The position numbers and the translations under genes are program-made. DNA of 64,000 bases from NCBI GenBank assembly GCA_021647745.1, contig JAKIUB010000005.1, positions 46,994-110,993 of the forward strand, in the 5' to 3' direction. Positions 1 through 8,957 of this stretch are shown here, one piece after another. This stretch comes from Paracoccaceae bacterium. Its GTDB lineage: Bacteria; Pseudomonadota; Alphaproteobacteria; Rhodobacterales; Rhodobacteraceae. A model generated the notes under the pieces. It did no database searches and was not told the origin of the DNA. It saw only the letters and a program-made list of their open reading frames with translations. The stretch's first letter is position 1. Each line of letters opens with the position of its first letter.

Positions 1-351
1 GATTTCAAAACCGGTGGCCGAAACATGTCCCTCCAGCGCCCCCAGCGGCACCACATCTGCCAGCCCGATCTCCTCGGACGCCTCGCGCGTGGCGGCGGCC
101 CACAGGCTGCTATCCTCCGGCTCGACCTTGCCACCCGGAAACGAAACCTGGCCCGGATGCTGGCGCAAATGCGCGGCGCGGCGGGTAAAAATAACCCCCA
201 GCCCGCGCGGGGTTTCTTGCAGCGCGATCAGCACGGCAGCAGGGCGCAACGCTTGTTTTTCCGGCTGAAAATCAGGGGCATAATCAAAATCGGACGAGGG
301 CGCAGGGCCCGGCCCGGCCAGAGCGACGCGGATATCTTTTGCCGTGATCAT
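1..351 (-). CDS. NUDIX hydrolase, CoA pyrophosphatase type (3' end cut by window edge)
   Basis: The first 117 residues are in the window; the C-terminus lies beyond base 1. The protein carries [11 protein letters not shown] followed by a complete Nudix box (GGKVEPED, then REASEEIGL). This joint pattern marks the CoA/acyl-CoA pyrophosphatase branch, which cuts CoA to 4'-phosphopantetheine and 3',5'-ADP using Mg2+. The ATG at 351 overlaps the cobQ stop in an ATGA arrangement, so it is probably translated as the distal gene of the cobQ unit. The family is clear; the exact substrate is inferred from the extended motif. Confidence 0.85.
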   Translation of the reverse strand, partial: MITAKDIRVALAGPGPAPSSDFDYAPDFQPEKQALRPAAVLIALQETPRGLGVIFTRRAAHLRQHPGQVSFPGGKVEPEDSSLWAAATREASEEIGLADVVPLGALEGHVSATGFEI

Positions 352-1796
352 CGCGCCAGCTCAAGCAGGGTATCAAGATCAAGATGCGCTTCGATGTGAT
401 CCGCCAGCGCATCGAGCGCTTCTTCCACCCCTGCGCCATAAGCCAGCCCGCTGCCGTCCGCGCCTTGCGCCCTTAGCCATGCATCGCGAAAGCTGTCCTC
501 ACTAAACAGTCCGTGCAAATAGGTGCCGCCGACCTGCCCGTTGGCGCTGGTTGCGCCCTCTGGCTGCCCTTTGACATTAAAGATCGGGCGGGCGCGGTCG
601 GGGCCATGGGTGCTGCCGATATGTATTTCATATCCGCTAACCACTGCGCCCGAGCCGATATGCGCGGCCTTGACCCGCCGCACCTGTTTGGCCGCGTGCA
701 TATCGGTTTCGACGTCCAGATAGCCAAGGCCCGCCACGGTGCAAGGGGGGCCCTCGACGCCGTTTGGGTCGTTAATGTGCTGGCCCAGCATCTGGTAGCC
801 GCCGCAAATGCCCAGCACCTTGCCGCCGCGCCGCAGGTGGGCGTGCAGGTCGATATCCCAGCCCTGCGCGCGAAAAAACGCAAGGTCCTTGATGGTGGAT
901 TTACTGCCGGGGATCAGCACAAGATCCGCATCGCCCGGCAGTGGCTGGCCTGCGGGAACCATGGTAACCCGCAGGTTCGGCTCGGCCATCAGCGGGTCGA
1001 GATCATCAAAATTGGCCATGCGGGAAAGCTGCGGCACCGCGATGTGGTAACTGCCAGTGCCGCCCGAGCGGATATCTAGCGTGTCTTCGGCGGGCAGGCG
1101 GTGCGCGGCCTCAAACCACGGCAGGGTGCCAAGGCCGCACCAACCGGTATGGGCCTCTATCGCCTTGAAACCCTCATCAAACAGCGATGGATCACCACGA
1201 AATTTATTGACGATAAACCCCTTGATCCGGCTTGCATCCGCGCCCGATATCACCGCCTTGGTGCCAACGATTTGCGCGATGACCCCGCCTCGCTCAATAT
1301 CACCGACCAGCAGTACGGGGATGCAAGCCGCCTCGGCAAAACCCATATTGGCGATATCACCCTCGCGCAGATTTATTTCGGCCGGAGAGCCGGCCCCTTC
1401 GATAATCACAATATCGGCCACCGCGCGCAGACGGTCAAAGCTTTCCAGAACCCGTGGCATCAGCGTGGCTTTCAGCGCGCCGTATTCGCGGGCCTTTAGC
1501 GTGGTTAGTCGCTGGCCTTGCACGACCACCTGCGCGCCGGTTTCGCTTTCGGGTTTCAGCAGGATCGGGTTCATGTCCACATGCGGCTCGACCCCGCAGG
1601 CCAGCGCCTGCAAGGCCTGCGCGCGGCCAATTTCACCACCCTCGGCCACGGCGGCATTATTGGACATGTTTTGCGGCTTGAACGGGCGCACGCGAAGCCC
1701 GCGCCGCAGGAAGGCGCGGCAGATCCCTGCCACCAAAAGGGATTTTCCCACATTGGAGCCGGTGCCCTGAATCATGATCGCGCGGGTTTTTTGCAT
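348..1796 (-). CDS. cobQ: Cobyric acid synthase CobQ
   Basis: This 482-residue protein has the family's usual length. It would amidate four side-chain carboxylates of adenosyl-cobyrinic acid a,c-diamide, late in cobalamin synthesis. The N-terminal ATP-binding domain has GTGSNVGKS (about residues 11-19). The C-terminal glutaminase domain has the nucleophile in GICGGYQ (about C331) and a histidine in GTYLHGLF (about H428). The start at 1796 is preferred because known CobQ proteins begin just before the P-loop; an in-frame TTG at 1832 would add 12 residues. No cobalamin riboswitch was seen upstream. It is the only cobalamin gene in the window. Confidence 0.93.
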   Translation of the reverse strand: MQKTRAIMIQGTGSNVGKSLLVAGICRAFLRRGLRVRPFKPQNMSNNAAVAEGGEIGRAQALQALACGVEPHVDMNPILLKPESETGAQVVVQGQRLTTLKAREYGALKATLMPRVLESFDRLRAVADIVIIEGAGSPAEINLREGDIANMGFAEAACIPVLLVGDIERGGVIAQIVGTKAVISGADASRIKGFIVNKFRGDPSLFDEGFKAIEAHTGWCGLGTLPWFEAAHRLPAEDTLDIRSGGTGSYHIAVPQLSRMANFDDLDPLMAEPNLRVTMVPAGQPLPGDADLVLIPGSKSTIKDLAFFRAQGWDIDLHAHLRRGGKVLGICGGYQMLGQHINDPNGVEGPPCTVAGLGYLDVETDMHAAKQVRRVKAAHIGSGAVVSGYEIHIGSTHGPDRARPIFNVKGQPEGATSANGQVGGTYLHGLFSEDSFRDAWLRAQGADGSGLAYGAGVEEALDALADHIEAHLDLDTLLELAR

Positions 1797-1844
1797 AGGG
1801 TTCGGAGTGCCACAGGCGCGGCGCGGTTTCAACTCAAATGCGCC

Positions 1845-2465
1845 TTAGCTGTCCAGCTTGGCGGTGCCCCAATAATTATATCCGGCGAATTTCGGGCTGG
1901 CGATATAGCCGGTGTCCAGCGTTTCGATTTCAAAGCCGGCCTGCTTGATCAGGGCATCGATCGGGCGGTTGAGATGGCAGCCGCCAGAGAACTTTCCCCA
2001 GACCGGATTAAGCCTGTCTTGCCAGCGGCGCACGCTTGGGTCCGGCGCTTGGCCGTGTTCGCAGAAAATAAGCTTGCCATTCGGGCGCAGCACGCGGCGC
2101 ATCTGGGTGAGGGCAGTGGCGACCTCGGGAATGGTGCAAAGGGTATAGGTGACCAGCACCGTATCGATGGATTGATCATCCAGCGGAATTTCCTCGCCCG
2201 GCAGATCCAGAAAGCTGACCGGCACTGAAGCCTTGGCCGCGACTTTGGCCGCCTTGGTGCGCATTTTGGCCGATGGCTCCAGCCCCCAAACCTTGCTGAC
2301 GCGGGCGCTGTCATAATAGGGTAGGTTGAGGCCACTGCCGATGCCGATCTCCAACACCTCGCCCATAGCTTGCGGCACTACCTTTTGCCGCTGCGCCTTG
2401 ATCGGGCCGATGCCGCAGGCTTTGTCTATTAAAAACGGCAGGATATTTTTATCGTAAAACCCCAT
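1845..2465 (-). CDS. Class I SAM-dependent methyltransferase
   Basis: This 206-residue protein has the SAM-binding motif I EVLEIGIGSGLN (about residues 36-47), an acidic motif II (GLEPS) and a later LVTYTLCTIP stretch typical of UbiE/COQ5-like methyltransferases. No membrane segment is obvious. Small-molecule or lipid methylation, such as a phosphatidylethanolamine methyltransferase-like role, is possible but the substrate cannot be read from sequence. Its ATG directly follows the TGA of the upstream TetR gene with no gap, so the two are co-transcribed and probably translationally coupled. Confidence 0.75.
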   Translation of the reverse strand: MGFYDKNILPFLIDKACGIGPIKAQRQKVVPQAMGEVLEIGIGSGLNLPYYDSARVSKVWGLEPSAKMRTKAAKVAAKASVPVSFLDLPGEEIPLDDQSIDTVLVTYTLCTIPEVATALTQMRRVLRPNGKLIFCEHGQAPDPSVRRWQDRLNPVWGKFSGGCHLNRPIDALIKQAGFEIETLDTGYIASPKFAGYNYWGTAKLDS

Positions 2466-3086
2466 TCAGCCCTCCGGCGCCAGCAGGCGGATAAACATGT
2501 TGACGATCTTTTCATGAAAGCCGTCAAACTCGGCTTTGCTGTAGGTTTCCGTATGCTCGATCGCCCAGCGGTCCACCGCCATTAAAAGGGCAAGCACGCT
2601 TTCCAGCAGCAGCGAAGTTGGCAGATCATCGCGGATGCTGCCGATCACTTTGCCGTGCTCGAGCAGGCGGGTGACCAGCGCCATCGGCACATCCATCATG
2701 CCGGCGCAAATACCGTTTGGTTCGGGCAGGTTGCGGTGAAACATCCGGCCAACCGCAAAGATTTCGGGATGTTGTGCCAACAGTGCACTAGAGCCTTGCG
2801 CCGCCTTCAGAATTGCGGGCCAAAAGTTCTCCCTGCTCAGGGATTTCGGCTCGAACCCCTGCACCAGCTTGGCAAATGGCGCCAACGCCTGTTGCAGAAT
2901 TTGCTCGAACAACTCGGTTTTATTGGCAAAATAATGGTAAAACGAGCTTTTGCTCATGCCAATACCGGCAATGATCCGGTTGAGCGAGGCCTGCTCGAAG
3001 CCATGCTCGGTAAACTCGCGCGTGGCGGCGGCAAATAGCGCGGCGCGGCGCTCGGGCTTCATCTTGGTCGAGGGGTGGTCGTTCAT
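2466..3086 (-). CDS. TetR family transcriptional regulator
   Basis: This 206-residue protein has an N-terminal helix-turn-helix (about residues 34-53, with GMSKSSFYHYFANK) and a long helical ligand-binding domain. The start at 3086 is chosen because it begins about 33 residues before the HTH. An upstream in-frame start at 3140 would place the beginning of the gene inside the operator palindrome. It lies divergent to the export operon that starts at 3187, with a palindromic site between them, so it probably represses that operon and perhaps itself. The inducing ligand is unknown; an acyl or lipid compound would fit the neighbouring transporter. Confidence 0.85.
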   Translation of the reverse strand: MNDHPSTKMKPERRAALFAAATREFTEHGFEQASLNRIIAGIGMSKSSFYHYFANKTELFEQILQQALAPFAKLVQGFEPKSLSRENFWPAILKAAQGSSALLAQHPEIFAVGRMFHRNLPEPNGICAGMMDVPMALVTRLLEHGKVIGSIRDDLPTSLLLESVLALLMAVDRWAIEHTETYSKAEFDGFHEKIVNMFIRLLAPEG

Positions 3087-3090
3087 GGGC

Positions 3091-3119
3091 TTGACAGGGC
3101 TTTGTGGGCTGACTAGATT
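3091..3119 (+). promoter_or_regulatory. Sigma-70 type promoter for the export operon
   Basis: TTGACA (3091-3096) and TAGATT (3114-3119) are separated by exactly 17 bases, close to the housekeeping sigma consensus. Transcription would start about 3126, inside the palindrome at 3123-3140, and give a leader of about 60 bases before the ATG at 3187, which has AGGAG upstream. Confidence 0.7.
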
Positions 3120-3122
3120 TGA

Positions 3123-3140
3123 TTGGACCGACTGGTCCAA
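3123..3140. promoter_or_regulatory. Palindromic operator, probable TetR-family binding site
   Basis: Two perfect 7-base arms, TTGGACC and GGTCCAA, flank a 4-base centre (GACT). The site sits immediately downstream of the -10 box of the rightward promoter and 37 bases upstream of the TetR start, so a bound dimer would block initiation in both directions. Assignment to the adjacent TetR is inferred from position and symmetry. Confidence 0.7.
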
Positions 3141-3186
3141 AACATCTTACCGGCCCTCGCCCCTTGTTGCAAGTCAGGAGCCAAAT

Positions 3187-3945
3187 ATGCCCGCCCTTAC
3201 CCGCCGACACCTGATAGCCACCAGTGCTGCCTTTCTGGTTGTGCCGCGTATGGCACTGGCACAAGACCCGCAGGCGATTTTGCGCGCTGCCTTTAATAAC
3301 TGGCGCGCCGAAACCTCGCACGCGGTGATGGAAATGACCATTCGCGGTGCATCCGGCACCCGAAGCCTGACCATGGAAAGCTGGACCAAGGGCCGTGATA
3401 CCGCTTTGGTGCGCTTTACCGCGCCGGCGCGCGATGCGGGCAATGCCACCTTGCAGGCGGGGCGGCGCACCTATGTGTTTAATCCGCGCCTCAATCAAGT
3501 GATCCAGCTGCCGGCCAGCGCGATGCAGCAAAGCTGGATGGGCTCGGATTTCAGCTATAACGATCTGACCAAAACCGAGGCGCTGGTCAATGATTATACC
3601 CATCGCTTGCTGGAAACCCGCCGCGCGGGCGGGCGGAATATTTATGTGATCGAGGCCATCCCCAAGCGCGGCAAGCCGATTGTGTGGGGCAAGCAAATCG
3701 TCACCGTGCGCGATGATTATGTGCTGCTCGGCCAGCAGTTTTATGACCAGACCGGCGTGCTGGTACGCGAGATGGTGACCGGCAAGGTGCGCAATATCGG
3801 CGGGCGGCCCTATCCAGCCGAGATCACCATGAGCAGCGTGGCCACCCCCGATCAGTGGACAAGGGTGGTAACCAAATCGGCCGAGTTTGATCTCGCCCTG
3901 CCGGGCTATCTGTTTACCCGTTCCAACCTGCAAAACCCGAGGTAA
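3187..3945 (+). CDS. Outer-membrane lipoprotein-sorting protein (LolA-like)
   Basis: This 252-residue exported protein starts with a twin-arginine-like signal (TRRHLI, hydrophobic stretch, then ALA-QD cleavage site). The mature part is a beta-rich domain of the LolA/LppX-like type, as found in proteins called outer membrane lipoprotein-sorting protein. Such proteins usually bind a lipid or lipoprotein acyl chain in the periplasm. The ATG at 3187 has AGGAG at a suitable distance. It is the first gene of a tightly packed operon with two FtsX-type permeases and an ABC ATPase, so a shuttle role between the inner-membrane pump and the outer membrane is likely. The cargo is unknown. Confidence 0.75.
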   Translation: MPALTRRHLIATSAAFLVVPRMALAQDPQAILRAAFNNWRAETSHAVMEMTIRGASGTRSLTMESWTKGRDTALVRFTAPARDAGNATLQAGRRTYVFNPRLNQVIQLPASAMQQSWMGSDFSYNDLTKTEALVNDYTHRLLETRRAGGRNIYVIEAIPKRGKPIVWGKQIVTVRDDYVLLGQQFYDQTGVLVREMVTGKVRNIGGRPYPAEITMSSVATPDQWTRVVTKSAEFDLALPGYLFTRSNLQNPR

Positions 3946-3948
3946 TAT

Positions 3949-5166
3949 ATGCTGGTCTCCCTCGCATGGCGCAATATCTGGCGGCAACCGGTGCGCTCGG
4001 TCCTTAGCCTGATCGGGCTGGCGTTTTCGTCGCTGTTGCTGGTGTTTATGCTATCGTTTCAGTTCGGGGTGTATGACACCATAAAGATCGGCGCGCTCGG
4101 GCTGTTTGACGGCTTTGGCCAATTTCAACCCGAGGGCTATGATGATGACCCCGATATTTCAAAGCAGTTGCCGGGGTCGCAGGCCTTGCTGGCGGCTGAC
4201 CAGATAAAAGGTGTGTCGGCGACCGCGCCGCGCGCCAGTTCTTTTGCCATACTGGCCAATGGAGATACCAGCTTTGGCGCAGCGGTAATTGGCGTGGACC
4301 CGGCGCGCGAACCAGCGGTCAGCACGCTATATTCCACCATTTCAGAGGGCCGGTATCTGGAGCCGGAAGATAGCGCCGCGATTGTTATGGGGGCAGGGCT
4401 GGTGCGCAATCTGGGGCTGGCGCTGGGCGATAATGTAACCATGCTGGGCACCGGCAATGATGGCGCGGTCGCCGCCGATGTGCTGGAGCTGGTGGGGATA
4501 TTCAGCACCGGCGTAAATGCGGTGGACCGCCAGATCACCCAAATGCCGCTGGCGCGTTTTCAGGAAACCTATAATATGGGCGAGAATGTAAATGTGATCG
4601 CGCTGCGCGGCCCTGATTTTAATGGCGTGATCCGCGCTGCGCCGGATTTGCAGGGACTGGCCGAGGCCGAGGGCGCGGTTTATTTGCGCTGGGATGATTT
4701 GCAGCCCGAGGTGCGCCAGATGATCACGCTCGACCTTTCCACCGCTATGCTGATGTATGGAATTATGATTGTGGTGGTGGTGTTTATATTGCTCAACACG
4801 CTTTACATGTCGGTGCTGGAGCGCACCCGCGAATTTGGCGGGCTGATGGCGATCGGCATGCGGCCGGCGCAAATCGGCGCGATGGTTTGGCTCGAGCTTG
4901 TCTTTCTTTCGCTGCTGGGCGCGGGTATCGGCATTGCGCTGGGGGCAGGCATTACCATCTGGGTTGAAAATGTCGGCATCAGCTTTCCGGGCATGGAAGA
5001 TGTGCTGGGTCAATGGGGCATTTCGGGGCGGGTTTACCCTGATCTGAGCTTTTTCAGCGCCAGTATCGGGCCGGGAATCATTGTCGGCTCGATCATCATT
5101 CTGGGGCTTATCCCCTATCGGCGTATTCTCGGGCTTGAGCCTGTCAGCGCGATGGGAGCAGCATGA
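3949..5166 (+). CDS. ABC transporter permease, FtsX/MacB type (first of two)
   Basis: This 405-residue protein has one N-terminal membrane segment after a WRNIWRQPVRS motif, a large extracytoplasmic domain (about residues 55-260) and three C-terminal membrane segments. That is the MacB/LolCE topology. The conserved TREFGGLMAIGMRP stretch before the second membrane segment is the usual coupling region for the ATPase. It follows the LolA-like gene by 3 bases and overlaps the next permease by 4 (ATGA). Such permeases work from the periplasmic side by mechanotransmission and do not carry cargo through a central channel. Substrate unknown. Confidence 0.85.
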   Translation: MLVSLAWRNIWRQPVRSVLSLIGLAFSSLLLVFMLSFQFGVYDTIKIGALGLFDGFGQFQPEGYDDDPDISKQLPGSQALLAADQIKGVSATAPRASSFAILANGDTSFGAAVIGVDPAREPAVSTLYSTISEGRYLEPEDSAAIVMGAGLVRNLGLALGDNVTMLGTGNDGAVAADVLELVGIFSTGVNAVDRQITQMPLARFQETYNMGENVNVIALRGPDFNGVIRAAPDLQGLAEAEGAVYLRWDDLQPEVRQMITLDLSTAMLMYGIMIVVVVFILLNTLYMSVLERTREFGGLMAIGMRPAQIGAMVWLELVFLSLLGAGIGIALGAGITIWVENVGISFPGMEDVLGQWGISGRVYPDLSFFSASIGPGIIVGSIIILGLIPYRRILGLEPVSAMGAA

Positions 5167-6392
5167 TGGAAACCTTCAAGCTTCTGGCCCCGCTGGCATG
5201 GCGCAACCTGTGGCGCAATCCGCGCCGGACGATCATTACCCTTTTTGTGGTCTCGGTCGGGCTGTGGTCCATTTTGGCGGTGGCCAGCTTTATCAGCGCC
5301 TGGGCGCAATCCTCGCGCGATGCCACCTTGCGGCTGCTGATCGCGCAGGGGCAGATACATGCGGTCGGCTATATGGATGATCCGAATATCTCCAACCTGA
5401 TGCCGCCGCCGGATGAGGCGCTGGTTGCGGCGCTCGACACCTCCGGTATTTCCAATTGGGTAGCGCGGCTGGAGCTGCCCGGTGTGGTGCAATCAGAATA
5501 CAAAACCCTGCCGGTTAGCTTGGTCGGGGTGGACCCGGAAGCCGAGCGCCGGATATCCTCCATCCCGTCAAAGATCGTTGAAGGGCGGTATCTGGACGGG
5601 CCGGAGGATGATAGCGCGGTAATCGGCCTCAACCTTGCCAAGCGGCTGAAAACCGCGCTCGGGCGGCGGGTGATCCTGATGGTTACGGCCGAAGATGGCT
5701 GGTTGGAAGAGCGTAGTTTTGATGTGGTCGGGATATATGATGCCGATACCGCCTTTGAGGACACCTATATTTTTACTGGCCGCCGCCCGATGCAGGCGAT
5801 GGTTGGCGTGGGCGATAAAATCGCGCAAATCGCTTTTGAGGTGCCTGAAGATGCCGCGCTTGCGGGCGTGGTCGAGCGCCTGCGCGCCGCTGCGCCCACG
5901 CTGGATGTGCGCGAATGGCGCAAGATTTCGCTGATCATGGGGGCGATGGATGCCACCATGGGCGGGGTGGTCTTTATCTGGATGGCGGTGATGATGGTGA
6001 TGATCTCGATCGGGGTGATCAACACGCAGCTTATGGCGGTATTTGAGCGCACCCACGAATTTGGCCTGCTGCGGGCGCTTGGTTTTAAATCACGTCATGT
6101 GCTGTTGCTGGTCACGTTTGAGTCGGTGCTGCTGATCGGGCTGGGGGTGCTGATCGGCATGATTGCGGGGGCCGCCACGGTGTGGGGCCTGTCTGACGGC
6201 ATTGATCTTAGCGCCTTTGGCAAAGCGCTGGAGGCCTTCAAGGCGGGCGATACGCTTTATCTCGAGGTCAACCCGATTGATTACATCATCTTCCCGCTGG
6301 CGATCTGGGCGCTCGGTGTGGTGGTGGCGCTATGGCCGGCTTACAGGGCGCAAAAGATCAGCCCTGTCGAAGCCATGCGGCAAGCAACATGA
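5163..6392 (+). CDS. ABC transporter permease, FtsX/MacB type (second of two)
   Basis: This 409-residue protein is a paralogue of the preceding permease with the same topology: WRNLWRNPRRTI at the N-terminus, one membrane segment, a periplasmic domain of about 210 residues and three C-terminal membrane segments. The coupling motif is THEFGLLRALGFKS. With its partner it probably forms a heterodimer, as LolC and LolE do. The start overlaps the upstream stop (ATGATGG at 5163). Two different permeases with one ATPase and a LolA-like protein argue for a Lol-like export machine rather than a drug pump. Confidence 0.85.
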   Translation: MMETFKLLAPLAWRNLWRNPRRTIITLFVVSVGLWSILAVASFISAWAQSSRDATLRLLIAQGQIHAVGYMDDPNISNLMPPPDEALVAALDTSGISNWVARLELPGVVQSEYKTLPVSLVGVDPEAERRISSIPSKIVEGRYLDGPEDDSAVIGLNLAKRLKTALGRRVILMVTAEDGWLEERSFDVVGIYDADTAFEDTYIFTGRRPMQAMVGVGDKIAQIAFEVPEDAALAGVVERLRAAAPTLDVREWRKISLIMGAMDATMGGVVFIWMAVMMVMISIGVINTQLMAVFERTHEFGLLRALGFKSRHVLLLVTFESVLLIGLGVLIGMIAGAATVWGLSDGIDLSAFGKALEAFKAGDTLYLEVNPIDYIIFPLAIWALGVVVALWPAYRAQKISPVEAMRQAT

Positions 6393-6402
6393 AGGAAACG
6401 CG

Positions 6403-7089
6403 ATGAAACCTATTGTAAGCTGCAGGGGCATTACCAAAGTATTTGGCAAGGGCGAGCTGGCAGTGCATGCGCTGCGCGGCATTGATCTGGACATCATGGA
6501 GGGGGATTTTGCCACACTGGCCGGGCCTTCCGGTTCGGGCAAAACCACGCTGCTCAATATGGTCGGCGCGCTCGATCACCCGACCGCGGGCGAGGTCGCG
6601 ATTGACGGCCAGCCGCTTAGCGGCATGAGCAAATCCGCGCTTTCAGATCTGCGCCTCAACAAAATCGGCTTTATCTTTCAGGCCTATAATCTGGTGCCGG
6701 TGCTGAGTGCGCGCGAGAATGTGGAATTTGTGCTGCGCCTGCTGCGGGTAGAGCCAGCCGAGCGTCGCCGGCGTGCGGACGAAGCCTTGGCCGAGGTCGG
6801 CCTGCAAGGCATGGAGGGCCGCCGCCCCTCGGCGCTGTCGGGCGGGCAGCAACAAAGGGTGGCAATCGCGCGGGCGCTGGTGGCGCGGCCGCGCATTGTG
6901 CTGGCGGATGAACCCACCGCCAACCTTGACAGCACCACCACCAAAGAGCTGGTTGACCTGATGTATCGGCTTAATCAGGAAAGCGGCATCACCTTTTTGA
7001 TCGGCACCCATGACCCGCGGGTGATGGAACACTCGAAACGACATATAGAGATGAATGATGGACAAATTGAAAGCGATACTCGCGGCTAG
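6403..7089 (+). CDS. ABC transporter ATP-binding protein, LolD/MacB type
   Basis: This 228-residue ATPase has Walker A GPSGSGKTT (41-49), a Q-loop in FIFQAYNLVP, the signature LSGGQQQRVAIARAL (from 145), Walker B ADEP (168-171) and a switch histidine in GTHDP. Its length and sequence style fit the LolD/MacB/FtsE group. The ATG at 6403 follows the permease stop by 10 bases with AAGGAAA upstream. It would energise the two FtsX-type permeases. Its 3' end overlaps the following outer-membrane protein gene by 35 bases. Confidence 0.92.
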   Translation: MKPIVSCRGITKVFGKGELAVHALRGIDLDIMEGDFATLAGPSGSGKTTLLNMVGALDHPTAGEVAIDGQPLSGMSKSALSDLRLNKIGFIFQAYNLVPVLSARENVEFVLRLLRVEPAERRRRADEALAEVGLQGMEGRRPSALSGGQQQRVAIARALVARPRIVLADEPTANLDSTTTKELVDLMYRLNQESGITFLIGTHDPRVMEHSKRHIEMNDGQIESDTRG

Positions 7090-8287
7090 CCTGCTGCTGG
7101 CCACTCCGGCACTGGCCGACCCCCTGCGGGTGCGGCTCGATTTCGGAGGCAGCTTTGATTGGGCTGCGCCGGATAGCATAGACGCGGCGCTGGGCTTTGC
7201 TGCGCGCCAAACGCTAGACGCCAAGGCCCGCCTGATGTGGCAGGCCAACACCGGCCCGTGGCGGGTAGAGATGCAAACCCTGCTGGCCTATCAGGCAGGG
7301 GATAACGTAGGTTTTTCCACCGCCATGGCCGTGCTTGCTCCCCCCTCGCCCCCGCCAAGCTTTTTTGACCTCACCACCGATATATCCTCCAGTGCCAGCA
7401 CCCGCCTGAGCCTGACGCTGGACCGGCTGTCTGTCAGCTATGCCAGCGGCAATGTGGTGCTAAAGTTCGGGCGGCAGGCGGTGACATGGGGGGCAGGGCT
7501 GGTATTTAACCCCTCCGATATTATCGCGCCGTTTTCACCTGCTGCCATCGACACCGCCTATAAGCCGGGGGTCGAGATGCTTTATGGCCAATACCTGTTT
7601 GATAACGGTAATGACATAGCGGCGGTGCTGGTGCCGCGCCGCGCCGTCACCGATGGCCCGCTGGACTGGGACCAATCTACCCTCGCGCTACGGGCTTCGC
7701 TGCTGCTCGGCGCGCTGGATGGCACGGCCATGCTGGCCCAAGATCGCGGCGATACCCTGTTTAACCTTGCACTCGGTGGCCCATTGGGAGGTGCGGCGTG
7801 GAATGTCGAGCTTGGCCAATGGTTTCTGGCCGATGGCAGCACCGCCACCAACGCGCTGGTCAATATTTCCAATAGCGGCAGCTTGGCTGACATGAACATT
7901 ACCTATTTCGCCGAATATTTTCGGAATGGTTTTGGCGTAAACACCGCCACACCGCTAGACGCCCTGCCGCCGGCTCTGGCCAGCCGCCTCGCCACCGGCC
8001 AGCTGTTTAACACCGGTCAGGATTTTCTGGCGCTCGGCGCGCAGCTTGGTATAAGCGCGAACGTGACACTATCGCCGGTCGTTATCGCCAGCCTAAATGA
8101 CGGCAGCGTATTCGCCAACGTGAAGCTGACCATCTCGCCAAGTGATAATTTTGATATCTCCGTCAACACCAGCAAGAGCTTCGGCCCCGACGGCACCGAG
8201 TTCGGCGGCCGCGAAACCACTGCGGGTTCGGGTGTCTATCTGCGCGCCCCCACCACGGTTTCCCTGCGCCTATCCCGTTATTTCTAA
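7055..8287 (+). CDS. Predicted outer-membrane beta-barrel protein of the export operon
   Basis: This 410-residue protein has a clear signal peptide (KLKAILAASLLLATPALAD). The rest is rich in alternating hydrophobic/polar strands, glycine and aromatic residues, ending in LSLRLSRYF; a C-terminal aromatic residue is typical of outer-membrane barrels. I do not recognise a named family. The ATGATG at 7055 overlaps the ATPase gene by 35 bases, so it is translated from the same mRNA. Its position at the end of a LolA/FtsX/ATPase operon suggests it receives or anchors cargo at the outer membrane, which is inference from context. Confidence 0.6.
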   Translation: MMDKLKAILAASLLLATPALADPLRVRLDFGGSFDWAAPDSIDAALGFAARQTLDAKARLMWQANTGPWRVEMQTLLAYQAGDNVGFSTAMAVLAPPSPPPSFFDLTTDISSSASTRLSLTLDRLSVSYASGNVVLKFGRQAVTWGAGLVFNPSDIIAPFSPAAIDTAYKPGVEMLYGQYLFDNGNDIAAVLVPRRAVTDGPLDWDQSTLALRASLLLGALDGTAMLAQDRGDTLFNLALGGPLGGAAWNVELGQWFLADGSTATNALVNISNSGSLADMNITYFAEYFRNGFGVNTATPLDALPPALASRLATGQLFNTGQDFLALGAQLGISANVTLSPVVIASLNDGSVFANVKLTISPSDNFDISVNTSKSFGPDGTEFGGRETTAGSGVYLRAPTTVSLRLSRYF

Positions 8288-8342
8288 CGCAGCAACTTCA
8301 TTCTTTTACAAATACTCCGGGGTGAATTGAGCAAAGCGAAAG

Positions 8343-8357
8343 GGGGGCAGCGCCCCC
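8343..8357. repeat. GC-rich hairpin after the export operon
   Basis: GGGGGC (8343-8348), loop AGC and GCCCCC (8352-8357) form a perfect 6-base-pair stem. It lies between the convergent ends of the outer-membrane protein gene and smpB, so it probably helps end transcription in one or both directions. No T-tract follows on either strand. The surrounding stretch (about 8309-8357, ACTCCGGGGTGAATTG...) resembles intergenic repeats I associate with Rhodobacteraceae genomes, but that memory is not verified. Confidence 0.45.
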
Positions 8358-8375
8358 ATACAGTGCCAAAGCCGC

Positions 8376-8855
8376 TCACCCCCGCTCGCGCAAAAGCCGC
8401 CCCTGTTGCTTTTGCCAATCACGTTTTTTCTCGGTGGCGCGCTTATCCTGTATCTTTTTACCCTTGGCGATGCCCAGCAGCAACTTGGCGCGGCCTTTAT
8501 CATTGAAATATATTTTCAGCGGCACCAGTGTCATGCCTTCACGGCCTATATTCTTGTGCAGGTTTCCCAGCTCTTTCTTGCTGACCAGAAGCTTGCGCTT
8601 GCGGCGCTCCTCGTGCTGAAAGGTCTTGGCCTGCTCGTATTTTGGCACATGCGAGTTAATCAGCCACAGTTCGCCATCCTCGATATTAGCATAGCTTTCG
8701 GCAATATTCACGCCGCCGGTGCGCAGCGCCTTGACCTCGGAGCCAACCAGCATCAGCCCGCACTCTATCGTATCCTCGATGGCATAATTATAGCGCGCCT
8801 TGCGGTTTTCCGCGACGCTCTTGTTATTCGGGTTCTTTTTGCCTTTTGGTGCCAT
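8376..8855 (-). CDS. smpB: SsrA-binding protein SmpB
   Basis: This 159-residue, very basic protein has the typical SmpB length. It carries [13 protein letters not shown] near residue 16, GSEVKALR (about 38-45), [15 protein letters not shown] and a lysine-rich C-terminal tail that inserts into the ribosome. It binds tmRNA and delivers it to stalled ribosomes for trans-translation. No tmRNA gene (ssrA) is visible in this window. It lies alone on the minus strand, convergent with the export operon. Confidence 0.96.
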   Translation of the reverse strand: MAPKGKKNPNNKSVAENRKARYNYAIEDTIECGLMLVGSEVKALRTGGVNIAESYANIEDGELWLINSHVPKYEQAKTFQHEERRKRKLLVSKKELGNLHKNIGREGMTLVPLKIYFNDKGRAKLLLGIAKGKKIQDKRATEKKRDWQKQQGRLLRERG

Positions 8856-8957
8856 GGGAGTGATGTATCTTTCACGAAAGCCAATGTCCAGATGTGTGCT
8901 TGACCTTAGCCCTTGCAGCCCCTTTAGTTATGGCATGACAGCCAGCCGGAACCATCA

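Noticed and set aside
1797..1850. A cobalamin riboswitch upstream of cobQ.
   Set aside because: The gap to the upstream gene is about 50 bases, far too short, and no B12-box-like sequence was found.
2920..3987. A 355-codon minus-strand frame spanning the TetR start, the operator and the LolA-like gene.
   Set aside because: It is antisense to a protein with a signal peptide and conserved domain, and its sequence shows no family pattern.
8343..8357. A classical rho-independent terminator after the export operon.
   Set aside because: The stem is good but no T-tract follows on either strand, so it is listed only as a hairpin.
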